A stretch of DNA of 64,000 nt from Ypsolopha sequella (Eukaryota > Arthropoda > Insecta > Lepidoptera > Ypsolophidae): assembly GCA_934047225.1 (NCBI GenBank), contig OW203985.1, forward strand, positions 11,053,501 to 11,117,500, in the 5' to 3' direction. The notes under the pieces are model-generated. The model was given only the letters and a program-made list of their open reading frames with translations. It ran no database searches and had not been told where the DNA came from. Shown here piece by piece: positions 12,118 through 23,449 of the stretch (the first letter of the stretch is position 1; each line of letters begins with the position of its first letter). The translations under genes and the position numbers were made by a program.

Positions 12118-12333
12118 CACTTTTAGTAACATTAGACAAAGCAGCGGCAACTCAGTTGGTTGGACACCGGAATCTTAATTTTGATATTACTTTTAGTCAT
12201 AAAAATTATACAAAGCTGGCAACTCAGTCGGTTGGACGCCAGAATCTTAATTTTGATATCACTTTTACTTATAAACATTAGACAAAGCAGCGGCAACTCA
12301 GTCGGTTGGACGCCGGGATCTTAATTTTGATAG
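12118..12333 (+). repeat. Three-copy tandem array of a ~72-bp unit
   Basis: Three head-to-tail units (about 12,118-12,189, 12,190-12,260 and 12,261-12,333) each contain GGCAACTCAGTCGGTTGGAC (GTTGG in the first unit), ATCTTAATTTTGATA and a CTTTTA start. Units 1 and 3 share ATTAGACAAAGCAGCGGC, while unit 2 has ATTATACAAAGCTGGC. The CAACTCAGTCGGTTGGA block resembles a tRNA D-arm or box A. No matching box B follows in the right place. Confidence 0.85.
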
Positions 12334-12789
12334 CTGAATTGGAATCCAGCTGGAAGAGCGTATTCGTACCCCTTGCTCACACTTCGAGTGTGTGATGCCT
12401 TGAAAAGCGTAAGTTTCTACCCGAAATGCGGAGTTTATATCACGTTAGGACATTAAAAATCTCAGTGAAAAGAGGGTGAATGAGTGTTGACTGTTTCAGT
12501 GACAGTCCATACTCGGAAACATCTTTAATCCCCTGGAGATAAATTTCATGTCATTAATTATGTGATACTTATATTGGTTAGAACATTTTTCGAGTGGCAA
12601 CTCCAAACGCTGCAAAAAGAAGGCCAATAAATAACATCCCTACATATTTTTTTCAAAAATGTTCAAGGCCCTAGTTTACGTAATGGTATGTACCAAATAC
12701 CAAGAAACATATAATAACCATACCTAAACTTCCTTTAATAAGGCAACGCCAAAAAATTTGACCCGCAAATTATTTACCTTTCAAAAGTA

Positions 12790-12936
12790 AAGGCCGCTCC
12801 ACATTCTCGGCGAGACTTTCGCCTGTAGGGGTAAACTTATACGAGTAAGATGAAACACAAACGAGTCTATCTCCTTTACTCATATAGCTTTACCACCTTC
12901 ATGGCAAGAGTTTCGCCGAGAATGTGGAGTGGCCTT
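12790..12936. mobile_element. 147-bp foldback, MITE-like
   Basis: The terminal inverted repeats are about 34 bp. The left arm has AAGGCCGCTCCACATTCTCG and the right arm has CGAGAATGTGGAGTGGCCTT, each with a few mismatches further in. The loop is AT-rich. I could not fix a target duplication. The size and near-complete palindrome fit a MITE. Confidence 0.75.
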
Positions 12937-13594
12937 AAGTTTCATGACACATAATCGTAAAGGTATTTATTTTAGCGTGAGGCTTTCAATGGAAGTTAGC
13001 ACTCCAGTCTGTTAAAACTTGTTGCCTTAATTAAATCAATAGGCAATAGGTTGCAGCATGAGTACCAATCAGACTAACGGGACAAACTCGTGGCTCAGGG
13101 ACCCGCAGACGAGAGGGGAGGGGAAGCGTTGCATTACGCCGGATACACCGATTGTTGCGGTCGCACTGTAATGGGCTTAATTTTGGTGCGGCTTTTAGCT
13201 TTTAGCCATTGTTTACCTGCTGATACCATTCGAGCCACGAATCAGCGGCTGGGTTGTTTGATCCTCTACTTTCGTAACTAGGTTTTTTGTAATGGAATCT
13301 GGTACAAAGAAAAGGTATTTCGTGGCTTCTCTATTTTATATTGATGGTATAACATCAAAAAAATGTTGGTCAAATCAAAAAAGTGGATCCAAACAACGAT
13401 ATTGTCGTAAGTCCATGTATGAAATAATTCTTATAGAGAATCAATAATTCTACTGATTAAAATAGACATATGTGTTGTAGAATTAGTGTATAAGAAAACT
13501 GTAATATATCAAAATACATGGCGGCCTGGTCAAGCTGTATTTTCTTCAATCAGCTCGAACAGGTCGAGAAGGAGCATGTCAAAAGTACCCGGAA
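12937..13594. other. Unassigned DNA
   Basis: No recognisable gene or repeat. A slightly GC-richer patch (13,080-13,220) has an open frame of 63 codons with no recognisable domain. Confidence 0.45.
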
Positions 13595-13725
13595 CAGAAG
13601 TTTGTATAACTAGATTGATGGATGTGGAAGAGGCGAAAGACGTGTGTCTGGATCGTAGCAGATAGAAATCTATAGTCTCTGCCTAGTCCTTTAGGAGACA
13701 GGCGTGAATATATGTATGTATGCAG
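13595..13725 (+). mobile_element. 3' stub of an RTE-type LINE, degraded
   Basis: The plus frame from 13,612 reads RLMDVEEAKDVCLDRSR, a stop, then KSIVSA, a second stop, and ends at TGA 13,705-13,707. This pattern (…EEAK.VC.DR..W.SIVSA.P) is one I know from the extreme C-terminus of RTE-clade reverse-transcriptase proteins in insects. A Trp codon has become a stop. The TATG/TGTA tail (13,708-13,722) after the stop is the simple-repeat 3' end expected for this clade. Upstream coding sequence is not recognisable, so the copy is 5'-truncated and dead. Confidence 0.65.
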
Positions 13726-14150
13726 AAAATACATATAGCAATACCCCGGCTTACGCGACCTCACTTTACGGATTCGCTATCGAATTTTAAATTTCGCGCT
13801 ATAATGCCCCGCTTTATTATGCTACAAAAATTATTAAAATAAAACGATAAATAAACGTAACGAGTACATAAACTTTTACGCACTGTAACTTTTTACATTG
13901 TAGCCTAGAATTTCAGTAAGTTTCCTCGAAATATTCTTTCATGGCTTCCTTATAGTCGTTATTTTCTTGAAGTCTTTACTCGTCTTGAAAACAACAAAGT
14001 TTCAACAGTTTTACGAGGCCAAGCACGAAACGAGTTCTTATAGCCTCTGGCTCCATCCAGACCCGTTTTCTGAACGAAATATTGAAAAAAAAAACTGTTT
14101 TGTGCTAACATTGCTGTAAATTAACAAAGCATCAGTTTTTTTTTAAACTT
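13726..14150. other. Unassigned AT-rich DNA
   Basis: Nothing recognisable in this interval. Confidence 0.45.
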
Positions 14151-14151
14151 A

Positions 14152-14669
14152 TAAGTAGACATCGGATTTTATGCATTTGCATATGCAAATGCATATAACT
14201 CTCTAATTACGGCGTTAATGCATATTTTAGCCTTTTTTCCCAATCGTGCATATTTCGTTTAGTAGCGGGAGGTACGTATAGGGACCTAGGTGACGAAGAC
14301 GTGTAGGGCGCGAGCGCAAACTGACTGACCAGTGCGTACGTTTTGTCCAATGACGTCAGTTTATGTAGAGATGTCGTTTTCGGCGTACAAATTTTTACTG
14401 GGTGACAAACGTCACAAAACTGCACTCGAAAATTTGGAAAAATACTTAATTGTATATTGTCACAAAAACTATGCATAATTTTAAGCATATCTCGCTGTTT
14501 TTGTACCGTCTTTAATTAAACTGTATAAAAATAATAACGGTTTTTGATTTTGCATTGTGCATATTTTGGGCATATCAACAGTTTTTAGTGCATATTTCGG
14601 CCTTTTTTAGTGCATATTTGCATGCATATTTTGGCACTTTGTTAGTGCATATAATCCAATGTCTACTTA
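14152..14669. mobile_element. ~520-bp MITE-like element with TAAGTAGACAT.GGAT termini
   Basis: The terminal inverted repeats pair TAAGTAGACATCGGATTTTA (left) with the complement of the right end, ATATAATCCAATGTCTACTTA; they are about 28 bp with few mismatches. Inner copies of TGCATATTT recur many times, especially at 14,549-14,650. The left end carries a perfect 24-bp palindrome at 14,171-14,194. No transposase frame is visible. I cannot name the superfamily and could not identify a target duplication. Confidence 0.65.
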
Positions 14670-15020
14670 CAAGCAAATATCTGAATGGTAAACTGTACTA
14701 GATTAGTTTTAGCTTCTGTCTGGTATTTTTTTTTTCTGATAAACTTTTATACCAAATTAGCTTGTGTAAAACAACTACGGTTATTTTATTAAATATACTT
14801 TATGTTAATTTGGTTTGGCTAGCACGCGCCATAGATACATCTATCTATTCTACTTACGCTCTCATGCATACCGCGTTTTTCAATGTGCAAGAAGTAATGA
14901 TGGAAAGATCGATGATTGATGGTGCGTGCTAGACGCCTTAGTACCGACATCGACAAAAGATACACCTGTTCTAATAGCGGTAACAGAACAAACAAGCATG
15001 AACTCTTCATTTTTTTAACT

Positions 15021-15385
15021 TAACATCTAAATTATAGAAAATTGAAAAATACGTGTACTATGTTCCACATATATATTTAAGCACGGTTTCGCTACCGGTT
15101 TCATCGATTTAATCGACATCTTCAGGGGAAAACAATTAGAAAACAGTCACAATCACATATTTGTCTGTTACTAATTATAAAAAAACATAATTAACAGACA
15201 AATATGTGATTGTGACTGTTTTCTAATTGTTTTCGCCTGAAGATGTCGATTAAATCGATGAAACCGGTAGTGTAATCGTGCTTAAATATATTAGTGGAAC
15301 ATAGTACACGTATTTTTCAATTTTCTATAAATGTTAAAATTTTTCATCATGAAGTGACAACATATATCATTAATAACATCTAAAT
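15021..15385. mobile_element. Foldback retro-insertion, Penelope-like candidate, with 12-bp TSD
   Basis: A 12-bp direct repeat (TAACATCTAAAT at 15,021-15,032 and 15,374-15,385) flanks a 341-bp insert. From 15,033 to 15,330 the insert is a long near-perfect inverted repeat around AT-rich DNA. After the palindrome comes a tail of about 43 bp that is not part of the pairing. Each arm carries CTGAAGA-T-GTCGAT-TAA-ATCGAT-GAAACCGGT (plus strand 15,237-15,268; minus strand 15,094-15,125). Inverted terminal repeats, a one-sided tail, a long target duplication and a hammerhead-like core together fit the ends of a Penelope-like element that has lost its body. No GIY-YIG or RT frame is present. Confidence 0.6.
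15237..15264 (+). ncRNA. Hammerhead-like core motif, 15-kb element
   Basis: CTGAAGA (15,237-15,243), T, a six-pair hairpin GTCGAT/ATCGAT including one G-U pair, then GAAAC. The hammerhead core is CUGANGA, stem II, GAAA. Here one extra base lies between the A of CUGANGA and stem II, so self-cleavage is not assured. A second copy lies inverted at 15,098-15,125. Confidence 0.4.
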
Positions 15386-17478
15386 CGTGCAGTTAGCAGT
15401 AAAAGAAATTTTCGTTCGCCTTTGCTTGATGTTTTTTTTTTACATATGTCCGTTTTTATTTTGTTCAGTTCAGAAAAAAGTCTGTTGCAATAGTAGTAAT
15501 ATTACATATTGTTCGGCTAAGGACCTGGGTCCAAAGTACTCCATCCAACACACGTACCTACAACTGAAAGTTAAATTGAAACTGGTTGAAAAACCGCAGA
15601 CGGTTGATTTATAGGTCGCATGTGAATGAGGTCGAATGAGCCCCGTGAACGTAACTCAGTTAACACTAGATTGCTAGTGCGGTCGGGGAGACCGACGCTG
15701 GAAAATTGGGAAAGTTATAGTGTTATCATATTTTACGGTCCAGTCCCTAAAGATTTAAATCTTCCTGAGTTATTATAAGAAAAGTAAATCAGTAAAATTA
15801 ATAATGTAATATTTATTTCATTATGATGGACACTCACTCTGCTTGAATATTATCATTAGAAAATAATAGTTGATTTATATACCAAAATAGTGAAAACTAT
15901 GTCCTAAAATGGCGTAAATTCCTTGAAAAAAATTTAAAAAAGAATCTTTTAGAAATTAAGCTATGGGAATTGTGCTTTACATTTTTAAATATCGTAGTGT
16001 CTGGACTGTGTATCCCGAAATAGAAATCGTTAGCTTGCGTCTATCCGCTTCTTTAACTTTCTAAGGCCAATTCAAGCCACCATTTAAATGTACTGCCACT
16101 TTGATGCCCCTACGCTCTCTCCTAAATTGAGTTGAGCGTTTTGTGGTAAAGTGAAGACTCCTGGCTCCTGGGGACTTCTCCTAACTTCAGGTATTAGTGG
16201 TTGGCCCTAGTTAACTTGTGATGTTTCGTAAGGTATACGACTTATATTCTTCAACCATAAGTCGTTACGATAAGGTTGATTTTGGAATGGACTTGTAATT
16301 GAACTTCAAGTTACAGTGTGTACTTGCACGGATTTAGCATATTCATTCATTATGCATACATGTAGTTTAAAATTTAGTTTAACTTGAAAAAGAACAGCTC
16401 GAAATCATTTTGCAGATAACTAGGCTTTCATAGAAAAGTTTCATAGCTACCTGACCAAAATGTATGAAACAATAATTTTTTATTTCTCGATTTCTTAATA
16501 GTTTTTTTCACGGAAAGTTGTTCGTATGGACGAGTACTTTCACCCGTTTTCCGTTTCCACAAATTCATCTTAACAACCTGTATAAGTAGCTTCTTTTTTT
16601 CAAAAACACATATTGAAACGTTGTATATCGTTACTTTTTAAATTGGTTCTTTGTTTTAATATTTTATAATGTTATAACCAACGAAATTAATCAATAATGC
16701 TGTAAAAATCTCTATACCGGTAAATATTCAAAACGTTTTATAGTTCTGATTATGAGCATTGCCTCGATTTCTTTTAACCAAAGTCTAGAAACCTATAATA
16801 GAGGATGTTAAAAGCATATGATTTTCCTTGAACTTATTTTTATGACTACTCAACTTATTATTTCAAACTGGAAATTAGGAATAGAGCTTGCCTAAAAAAA
16901 TATTATTCAGTTACCTAAATAAAATATGCTGCACTTTTTATTAAAATCACAAAACAACACCATTAGAACACAAGTGGGTATATTTTAATTTTCTAATTAA
17001 TTGGCCTTGGTTTCTAACCGTTTCTTTTAGTTCATTCTTTCTACAGCATTGTACCAGTTGGAAATCTCATGTCTGCTACGATACGTTCCTCAAGAGCTAG
17101 AAGAAGGTATATTTTCCTCCTCCCTGAAGGCTCTATCAGGCTCAGATCGGACTGAGTAGATAAGACCTGCAGTAATACGACTAAAGCTAGTGGATTCGGA
17201 ACATGTTCACGACTTTGCCCTTCGTATTAATACGGAAATTGTGTGGTGCAAAAGATTCGTCCTATGAGATTGTTATTTTAGGATGGTACTACAGCTACAA
17301 TTTCAATCAAAACAAAATCTATTCATTTATATTATATTACTAGTTTATTTTATACTGGTATTTATTAAAATATATATGTATATTTATATACCTATATATT
17401 TATTATTTATATTCAAATGACGAAAATATTTTAAGGACTGGTTCCGCCAAACATGCTTTCGCGTTTAAACAATTTAGC
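15386..17478. other. Unassigned DNA
   Basis: No recognisable gene or repeat boundary. Open frames are at most 75 codons with no domain. The stretch is AT-rich throughout. Confidence 0.5.
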
Positions 17479-17479
17479 A

Positions 17480-17830
17480 TATCTATCTATCATCTATCAG
17501 CCTGGTTCATTCACTGCTGGACATAAGCCTTACCAGGACTTTGCCACTCCCGGCGGTCATCCTGGAAGAATTGCCCATGCTTACACACGCTGGGCAGGCG
17601 GGTTGGTGAGCGCGGTGCTGTAACCCTCTCACCAGTGACGCTGCTGCCCGTCACCAGTCTGTTCCATATAAGGCCCGGCTATGAGGGATCGGGCCCAGGC
17701 ATGGTAGGCCACTTGGTTTTTTGCCTGTGAGCTGTCCTCTTACCCTCCCCTGAATTACTTCGAGGGGGTCTCCAAGTAAGATGGTGGTACCTCCACAGTC
17801 GAGCCCGGCATCAGCTTTACCACCTGTTAA
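17480..17830 (+). repeat. GC-rich dispersed repeat fragment
   Basis: It starts with a CATCTATCAGCCTGGTTCAT-type block, with CACTGCTGGACATAAGCC next, then CTCCCGGCGGTCATCCTGG and CTCTCACCAGTGACGCTGC, and ends near CGAGCCCGGCATCAGC. The composition contrasts with the AT-rich flanks. The block CACCAGTGACGC…TGCCCGTCAC is shared with 1,943-1,970. I suspect the non-coding 3' part of a LINE, without proof. Confidence 0.55.
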
Positions 17831-19370
17831 TTTAGCATATTAAATAAAAATATTTAAAAAAAAATTGGTGTAATTAGTTAAGAAGTTGTACTACATTACT
17901 TACGTATTTTTTCAGATTTGAAACAAGTATCAAAATCATCAATAAAAAATATCTGAAAGATCACTAAAACCACAGAAAACGTAATTTGGAATAAAGAAAC
18001 TACATAGTATGATCAGTCTTTTGATCTAACTACAAAATAAAATATTTTTTATTTAGTAAAGAAATAAGCCTTACCAGACTTTTATTATTTTTTTGTGTTC
18101 TTTCTTTATTTTAAAACAAATACTTAAGCATTCAAAATTTTTGCTGTTTGCGGATTGCATGTTTGGCGGAGCCGACCCTTAAGGTTAAAACATGTTTAAA
18201 TTACACACTAAACCAAAAAAAAAAAAAAAAATTAAAATTTCGAGGTTGAAAGTACCCCGTCAGCAGGCGTTACCCCGTTATATGGCCAGACTACTGATTC
18301 TCTAGACGAGGTAAGCCCCAGGCCAGGGGGGTACCTGGAGGCAACAACCAGGCGTTTCAAAATATCATTGATATTAATACATTGAATGTGCACTCGGTCC
18401 CCACAGTCCGAGTATCTCGAATAGTCTCGACGCTCGACGCAGAAGGACGCAAAAAAAAATCAAAATAAAGAGCTTCCTTTTGCTTACATTCAGTTTGAAG
18501 CTATGGCTATTGTGACTAACGAAATGGTAGAACCAAATTGCATTTTTATGAAATCAGAAGGTAAAGCCGTTACAAACTGCAAAATTGTTAATACATTTAC
18601 AACTCAACTTATCAAAGAGAAAAACTTTGTAGTGATGACACTGATCGTAGACACAAATATGATCAAGGGACAAGCAAGATGAATTTCTACTATAGACGTT
18701 ATGCTCCCGAAAGCAAACAATGTACCTATAGTGTGACATTTTTTTGTTCTAAGACAAGGATGGTATTTCGCAACATTTGTGTTTACGCTAGATTCGGGTT
18801 TGAAGGCGAGTCACAAAACATACTTGTATTTGCAGAAATTCAACGCGGCAAATTTTCTTGTATGTAGTTCGATTGGTGCAGTGACATTATTTTTGGGGTA
18901 ACCAGCTTATTAAAAAAGATAAAAAACTCGGATCTATCTTTCGATAGCCAAACTTTAGTAAGGACACAGACGGTTTAGAGAATCGCACCCTATTCTACAA
19001 ATCCAGTACAGTAACTGTAGGCCTGTGATGACGTCTGCGCCTGAAACATTATTATCTCATCTCAAAGAGACCCGCTTCCGTCCCGGTAATCTAACAACTG
19101 TTTCTTTTTGAACTTCTCCAGTACTTGTAGACGCACTAAGTATTCTATTGCCAGCTTTATTCCGTTGGAATAAGGTGCTTTGTGTTAGCGAGGAGTGTTC
19201 CTTCCTTACGAAGTTTTCACGGTTTAGTAAACAAACGCACACCTGTCTCTTGTGAGTGAATTATGTAGTTGCTTTGCTAATAGTAGTGGAATTTTCGTAA
19301 GCGTTTGGGTGTTACAAAGGTAGTGTTATATTATTTTACTTATCTGACAGTTTTGAATTGTTTTACTTAA
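17831..19370. other. Unassigned DNA with a GC-richer island
   Basis: 18,240-18,450 is more GC-rich than its flanks (for example AAGCCCCAGGCCAGGGGGGT) and resembles repeat debris, but I cannot name it. The rest shows nothing recognisable. Confidence 0.4.
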
Positions 19371-19376
19371 GACCCT

Positions 19377-19850
19377 TAATATCGCCAAATGGGTACTTCC
19401 TAAAGCCTACTCCTCTTTTATGGCCTAACCAAAAATATTGAAAAAATGTATTATGAATTATCAACTCTAGGACAACATATGCAACATTTTTCTTTTTCGT
19501 ACCACCAAAACTTCTATATGAAAAATTGTTTCAACTGAATGGTGTTTTTTTGGCTTGAATTTCCTACTGCTCCTAAGCGGCTTAGGTGATTTAATTCATT
19601 TATGTTTGATAAATAGATAAATTTGATATCTATAAATATAACATAGAATTATTCAATCTAACAATGACGCCCATGTAAAAAGTATTATTTTCTCCTATTT
19701 TGCCTTTTCAAGGACGCAGCGAGCGTCGTAACAGCCACCACGCATTGTGCACTGATTTGAACGTTATTTCAATGTCGTTTTTGTCGATATTCATACAGAC
19801 AAACATCGAGCTGCTAATTTGGCGACGGTAATCGCCTTAAAAGCAAGCAT
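19377..19850 (+). repeat. ATCGCCAAATGGGTACTT repeat, copy 1
   Basis: It shares with 26,078-26,530 an ordered set of blocks: TATCGCCAAATGGGTACTT, CTAAAGCCTACTCCTC, ACTGCTCCTAAGCGGCTT, AAGGACGCAGCGAGCGTCGT, and ATCGAGCTGCTAATTTGGCG near the 3' end. A third, 5'-truncated copy is at 31,493-31,684 and was the landing site of the LTR retrotransposon. It is non-coding. Confidence 0.75.
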
Positions 19851-20925
19851 GATCTTTTTACTTTTAAAACTTTTAGTTGAAAATAAAATAATTTTAAAAA
19901 TGCTCGTTTCGTGGTAAATTCAAGACTTAAAACGCACATGTAAATTTAAAATATTTATTTACATTTGCATGTATTTACATTTGCATTACGTAAAACATTT
20001 GGTAGCCACAATTAAATTTCGTTAATCGACTCAGAAATTTCATTAAACAATACGATCTACGAAAGAATTATGTGTTCCAACAATTTTTAATGAAGCATAA
20101 AAATATAGATATCAATTTCACAAGATTCTGCAAAAACTAGTTAATAATGTTTTCGTTGATGATATAACAATATTTTCTTAGTTACTGTAATAGTACCAAA
20201 ATAAGCAGACAAGTTTTCACAGAAAATTATTTGAATTTTTAAAACTGCTCCCTAATGTCATAATTAGTACCCTTACACCTTGGCAGTGCCTTCACTGGAC
20301 TGGTCTAGATGAAACTTTCCACCGACTTCCACCCTTCCACTTTCCAACTCATTCGACATAAATACGTCTGGAAACTTTCAAATAAAACTTTGTGTTTATT
20401 TTAAAAACCTCGACATGCTTACGTAACATCACCGAGGATAGAATATTGCTGCCGATATCTATTTAATATAGAGATTATTTTTGCAAATAAAGTGCTACGT
20501 CTGTATGTCAGTTTGTATGTATGCTTTGAACTTGCTAAAACTTAACAAATTTTAATGCGGTTTTCATTTTGAGCTATGTAATATATAATAAATATAATAT
20601 TATAATGTACTATAGTAAATTAGACGTTCGAAATACTACTAAAGTAACACCTTTTGAAATGAAGCGGTGAATGATACCTGTGTTCGTCTGTGTGTCAGCA
20701 AAACTGATGGAAGTGCGTGCGTGCGCGCATACTCAATGCATTTGTACAATGCGTACATCTACAATAAAAACACGCTCAATTCTGGTAGCATTTGAACGGA
20801 TAATATGAGTATTATACATACATATAGGAAATAAACAAATGTATATTTTTTGACTCTTAAAAAGTGATATATCGCATGGAAAAACAAATTAATATTTTTT
20901 TTATTATGGTATAGAAAAAAAGTAT
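19851..20925. other. Unassigned AT-rich DNA
   Basis: No recognisable gene or repeat. A GTGCGTGCGTGCGCGC patch (20,706-20,728) is the only simple-sequence feature. Confidence 0.45.
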
Positions 20926-20929
20926 ATCT

Positions 20930-21005
20930 GAAAATGAGGAGCTCTGAACCGGGATTGAAACCCGGGACCTTTTACTTACCAGCCGATTGTTCTACTGTAT
21001 AGAGT
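20930..21005 (-). repeat. tRNA-derived SINE head fragment
   Basis: On the minus strand it reads through CCCGGGTTTCAATCCCGGTT, which contains a box-B-like GGTTTCAATCC, and then GGTTCAGAGCTCCTC. A clear box A is not preserved. The CGGTTCAGAGCTCCTC end recurs on the plus strand at about 22,310. It is not a functional tRNA gene. Confidence 0.5.
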
Positions 21006-21039
21006 CTAGATGACGATAGAGCATAATGGATCCAGCTTT

Positions 21040-21500
21040 AACGGACACCTGACGCTAGCACATCAAAAACACCAGGTTTTCAAGGGTTCATTGGAAGAAA
21101 CTAGGTCTCTCTTCATATTGAAGAAAATATATTTGTACTATTGATCTAGGGATTCCACGTTTATCCTATATCCTATATTTCTTTATTCCTATATCATATA
21201 TTTTGGTTTTCACACGTTCGTTTCAAAGACGCGGTTCTTAACTTGATTTTTTTTTATAAAATAGGCAATAGAAATATGAAGGAATGTTACCAAAATCCAA
21301 TATTTTTTTCCCTACAAAATATTTCAGTATTAGCTAAAAACACACCAATTTGTTGTTTCGCTGCGTGATCACTAGTATTACGCGTCCAAGAACAAGAGGC
21401 CAAAGAGCCAACATATAATCGCCTCTATGAAAAGCAAATAAGGTCTTTGCCATTAGACTTATTGTGCTGGACGAGTAATAAAAAAAGTTGCTAAACTCCG
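21040..21500 (+). repeat. ~460-bp dispersed repeat F, copy 1
   Basis: Blocks include GGACACCTGACGCTAGCAC, AATATATTTG.ACTATTGATC, AAAATATTTCAGTATTAGCT and CGCTGCGTGATCACTAGTAT. Further along come AAAGAGCCAACATATAATCG and TTATTGTGCTGGACGAGTAA. Near-identical blocks occur at 47,385-47,830 in the same orientation and at 62,877-63,345 in reverse. It is non-coding. Confidence 0.8.
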
Positions 21501-22265
21501 GCCGTTCATTCGAGAGAATGGTGACGTTTGCAAATGTCAGGGGCTAAAACCTTTTTTTTACTGTTTTGCATTTCAATATTTTATATTTATCATGATGATT
21601 TTAGGGTAGATTGTATATCGTTAAAAGTTCCCATTTGTTAATAAAAAGTATTTTTGTCGTATATATTTTCCACTTCCTAGTACAAAACTTAATGAATCAA
21701 CTGACTCAATTTCTACGTAAAAGTTAAAAAAAAGCGCGAAAAATATTATTTTTGGCGAAAAGTTGTCTATTAGCGATACTGTCAAGTTATTTCTGTCAAA
21801 TCAGCAATCATAATGCCTGCAGTATGAATCCTCGAATTTTTGAATCGACATTTCAGGAAAAGGTTTATAATATCTGCGGTGTAAGGCAGTGTTGTCGTAT
21901 TATAAAACTGATATACCTTACCAAATAATAAGATCGTATGTATATTCTATTCCAGGGTTTTTATTTATAAAAAAAGTTTAAATAATCATGATTTGGATTT
22001 ATTTCGTCCCATTTGTTGTACCGTTGATATTTTTTTAACGTGTCTTTATTTATTTTTGTCGTGAAGAAGCTCTTGTTGACTTGTAGTATTTTTTCGAGAT
22101 ATCGCCACACTCCATCTGTCATCATTCTCTCGAATTAACGGCAGCAGTTTAGAGTGTGACATCCTCTTATCATCTTTAAGACGATAGCTAACTATAGAGT
22201 AATTTTATATTATAACATCGTTGCGTCAAAGGAAGATAATTGAGTTAATTCGAGAATTGTATTGA
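21501..22265. other. Unassigned AT-rich DNA
   Basis: Nothing recognisable. A CATTCTCTCGAATTAACGG block near 22,122 partly mirrors the CCGTTCATTCGAGAGAATGG block at 21,501-21,520, so this may be the interior of an old element. Confidence 0.4.
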
Positions 22266-22269
22266 GACC

Positions 22270-22335
22270 ATTAATGGCTCAGTTGGTAGAGCTTCCGTTT
22301 TCCAATCAAGGTTCAGAGCTCCTCACATCCAGATT
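22270..22335 (+). repeat. tRNA-like SINE fragment
   Basis: TGGCTCAGTTGGTAGAGC is a good tRNA D-arm and box A. It is followed by AAGGTTCAGAGCTCCTC in the T-arm position (box B expected GGTTCNANNCC; poor match). The distance is right for a tRNA, but the anticodon stem is unconvincing. I read it as a SINE or tRNA pseudogene related to 20,930-21,005. Confidence 0.5.
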
Positions 22336-23305
22336 TATTATTTATTTTATTATATTAAATTATATTGTTTCTAAAGATAGTTTTTTGTATTTATTTACGA
22401 CTTTTAACGAATAAATTACACAAACAAAGCTTGCGATCTTTAAAAAAAGAATTAAAGTTGCTCTAATAGTAATTAAAACTTATTATTTATGTTTTAGCCG
22501 TGCTTTGTGGCTTCACTTTAATGTACTTTGATAGGGACTTAGTGAACTCTCCGACACTCTCTTTCTCTTTGTTTGAAGCTTTTGAAATTTCCCCTTTGAA
22601 TGGGAACTACGGTTTCTCGAACTTATTCCAAAGAACAATATATTGTTGAATTTTTACTTAAAATTGGAATAACACCACAGCTCAGATCTTGTTTGAGCTA
22701 GCGTAATGATATTTCTAAGAACCATTTCAGATATGTACTCTGCCATATGTACGAGTACTACCTATAACAAAATTGTTTTGGAATCGGCCATACAAAAATT
22801 TAATTAAAATTTAATTACAAGCAACTGGCAAGCAAGCAATTGGTGATGAGTATAATTTTATTATTAAGTATAATGTGATGAGTAATAATTCTATTATTAA
22901 GTAAGTTTTTGTGTTTTATTTTTAATTAATTTATGTTTAAGGAGGTATCATAGAACTATCGTTTCAAACATTCCAGACACCTAAAAACTAATACAACGAT
23001 TTCCTGTTCCTAGAGTGAAAAGCGAATTTGCCTACAGAAACTTTATAATATTGCACTCCGACTATACAATTAATTTTTCAACAATAATTTTCGTATTAAA
23101 AATCTAAGTAATTTTAAAGTTAAATACGAAATACTAAATTGGCTACACAAATTGAGTTACGATGATACTGAAACTTTCATAAAAACTAAGTCGTGAAATT
23201 ATTTTTAATGATAAAATTCATTTACAAACTACCTATTCTTTTTTTTTCTTTTATTATTTTTTTTCTGTTATTGAAATATTTTAACATTATAAGTCAAAAC
23301 ACTGT
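22336..23305. other. Unassigned AT-rich DNA
   Basis: Nothing recognisable. Confidence 0.45.
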
Positions 23306-23310
23306 AGTTC

Positions 23311-23443
23311 ATTATCTCACTCACACACACATTCTCATTCTCATATATACACCCTCAAACACACCCTTACTTACTCACACAGACTCACCCTCTCACGCAC
23401 ACACACTCCCTCCCTCACTCACAACACACCTCACTCACATCTT
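23311..23443. repeat. Degenerate CA/CT-rich simple repeat
   Basis: An imperfect microsatellite of CACA, CTCA and CCCT units on the plus strand (for example CACGCACACACACTCCCTCC). The 84-codon frame across it is a product of this composition, not a gene. Confidence 0.85.
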
Positions 23444-23449
23444 ATAATA

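Noticed and set aside
12118..12333. CRISPR-like array
   Set aside because: Units follow each other without spacers and the setting is eukaryotic.
22276..22330. Possible functional tRNA gene (TGGCTCAGTTGGTAGAGC)
   Set aside because: The D-arm is good but the T-arm and anticodon stem do not form; the end is shared with a SINE-like piece at 20,930.
23193..23447. 84-codon frame with His/Thr/Pro-rich end
   Set aside because: It is a translation of the CA/CT simple repeat.
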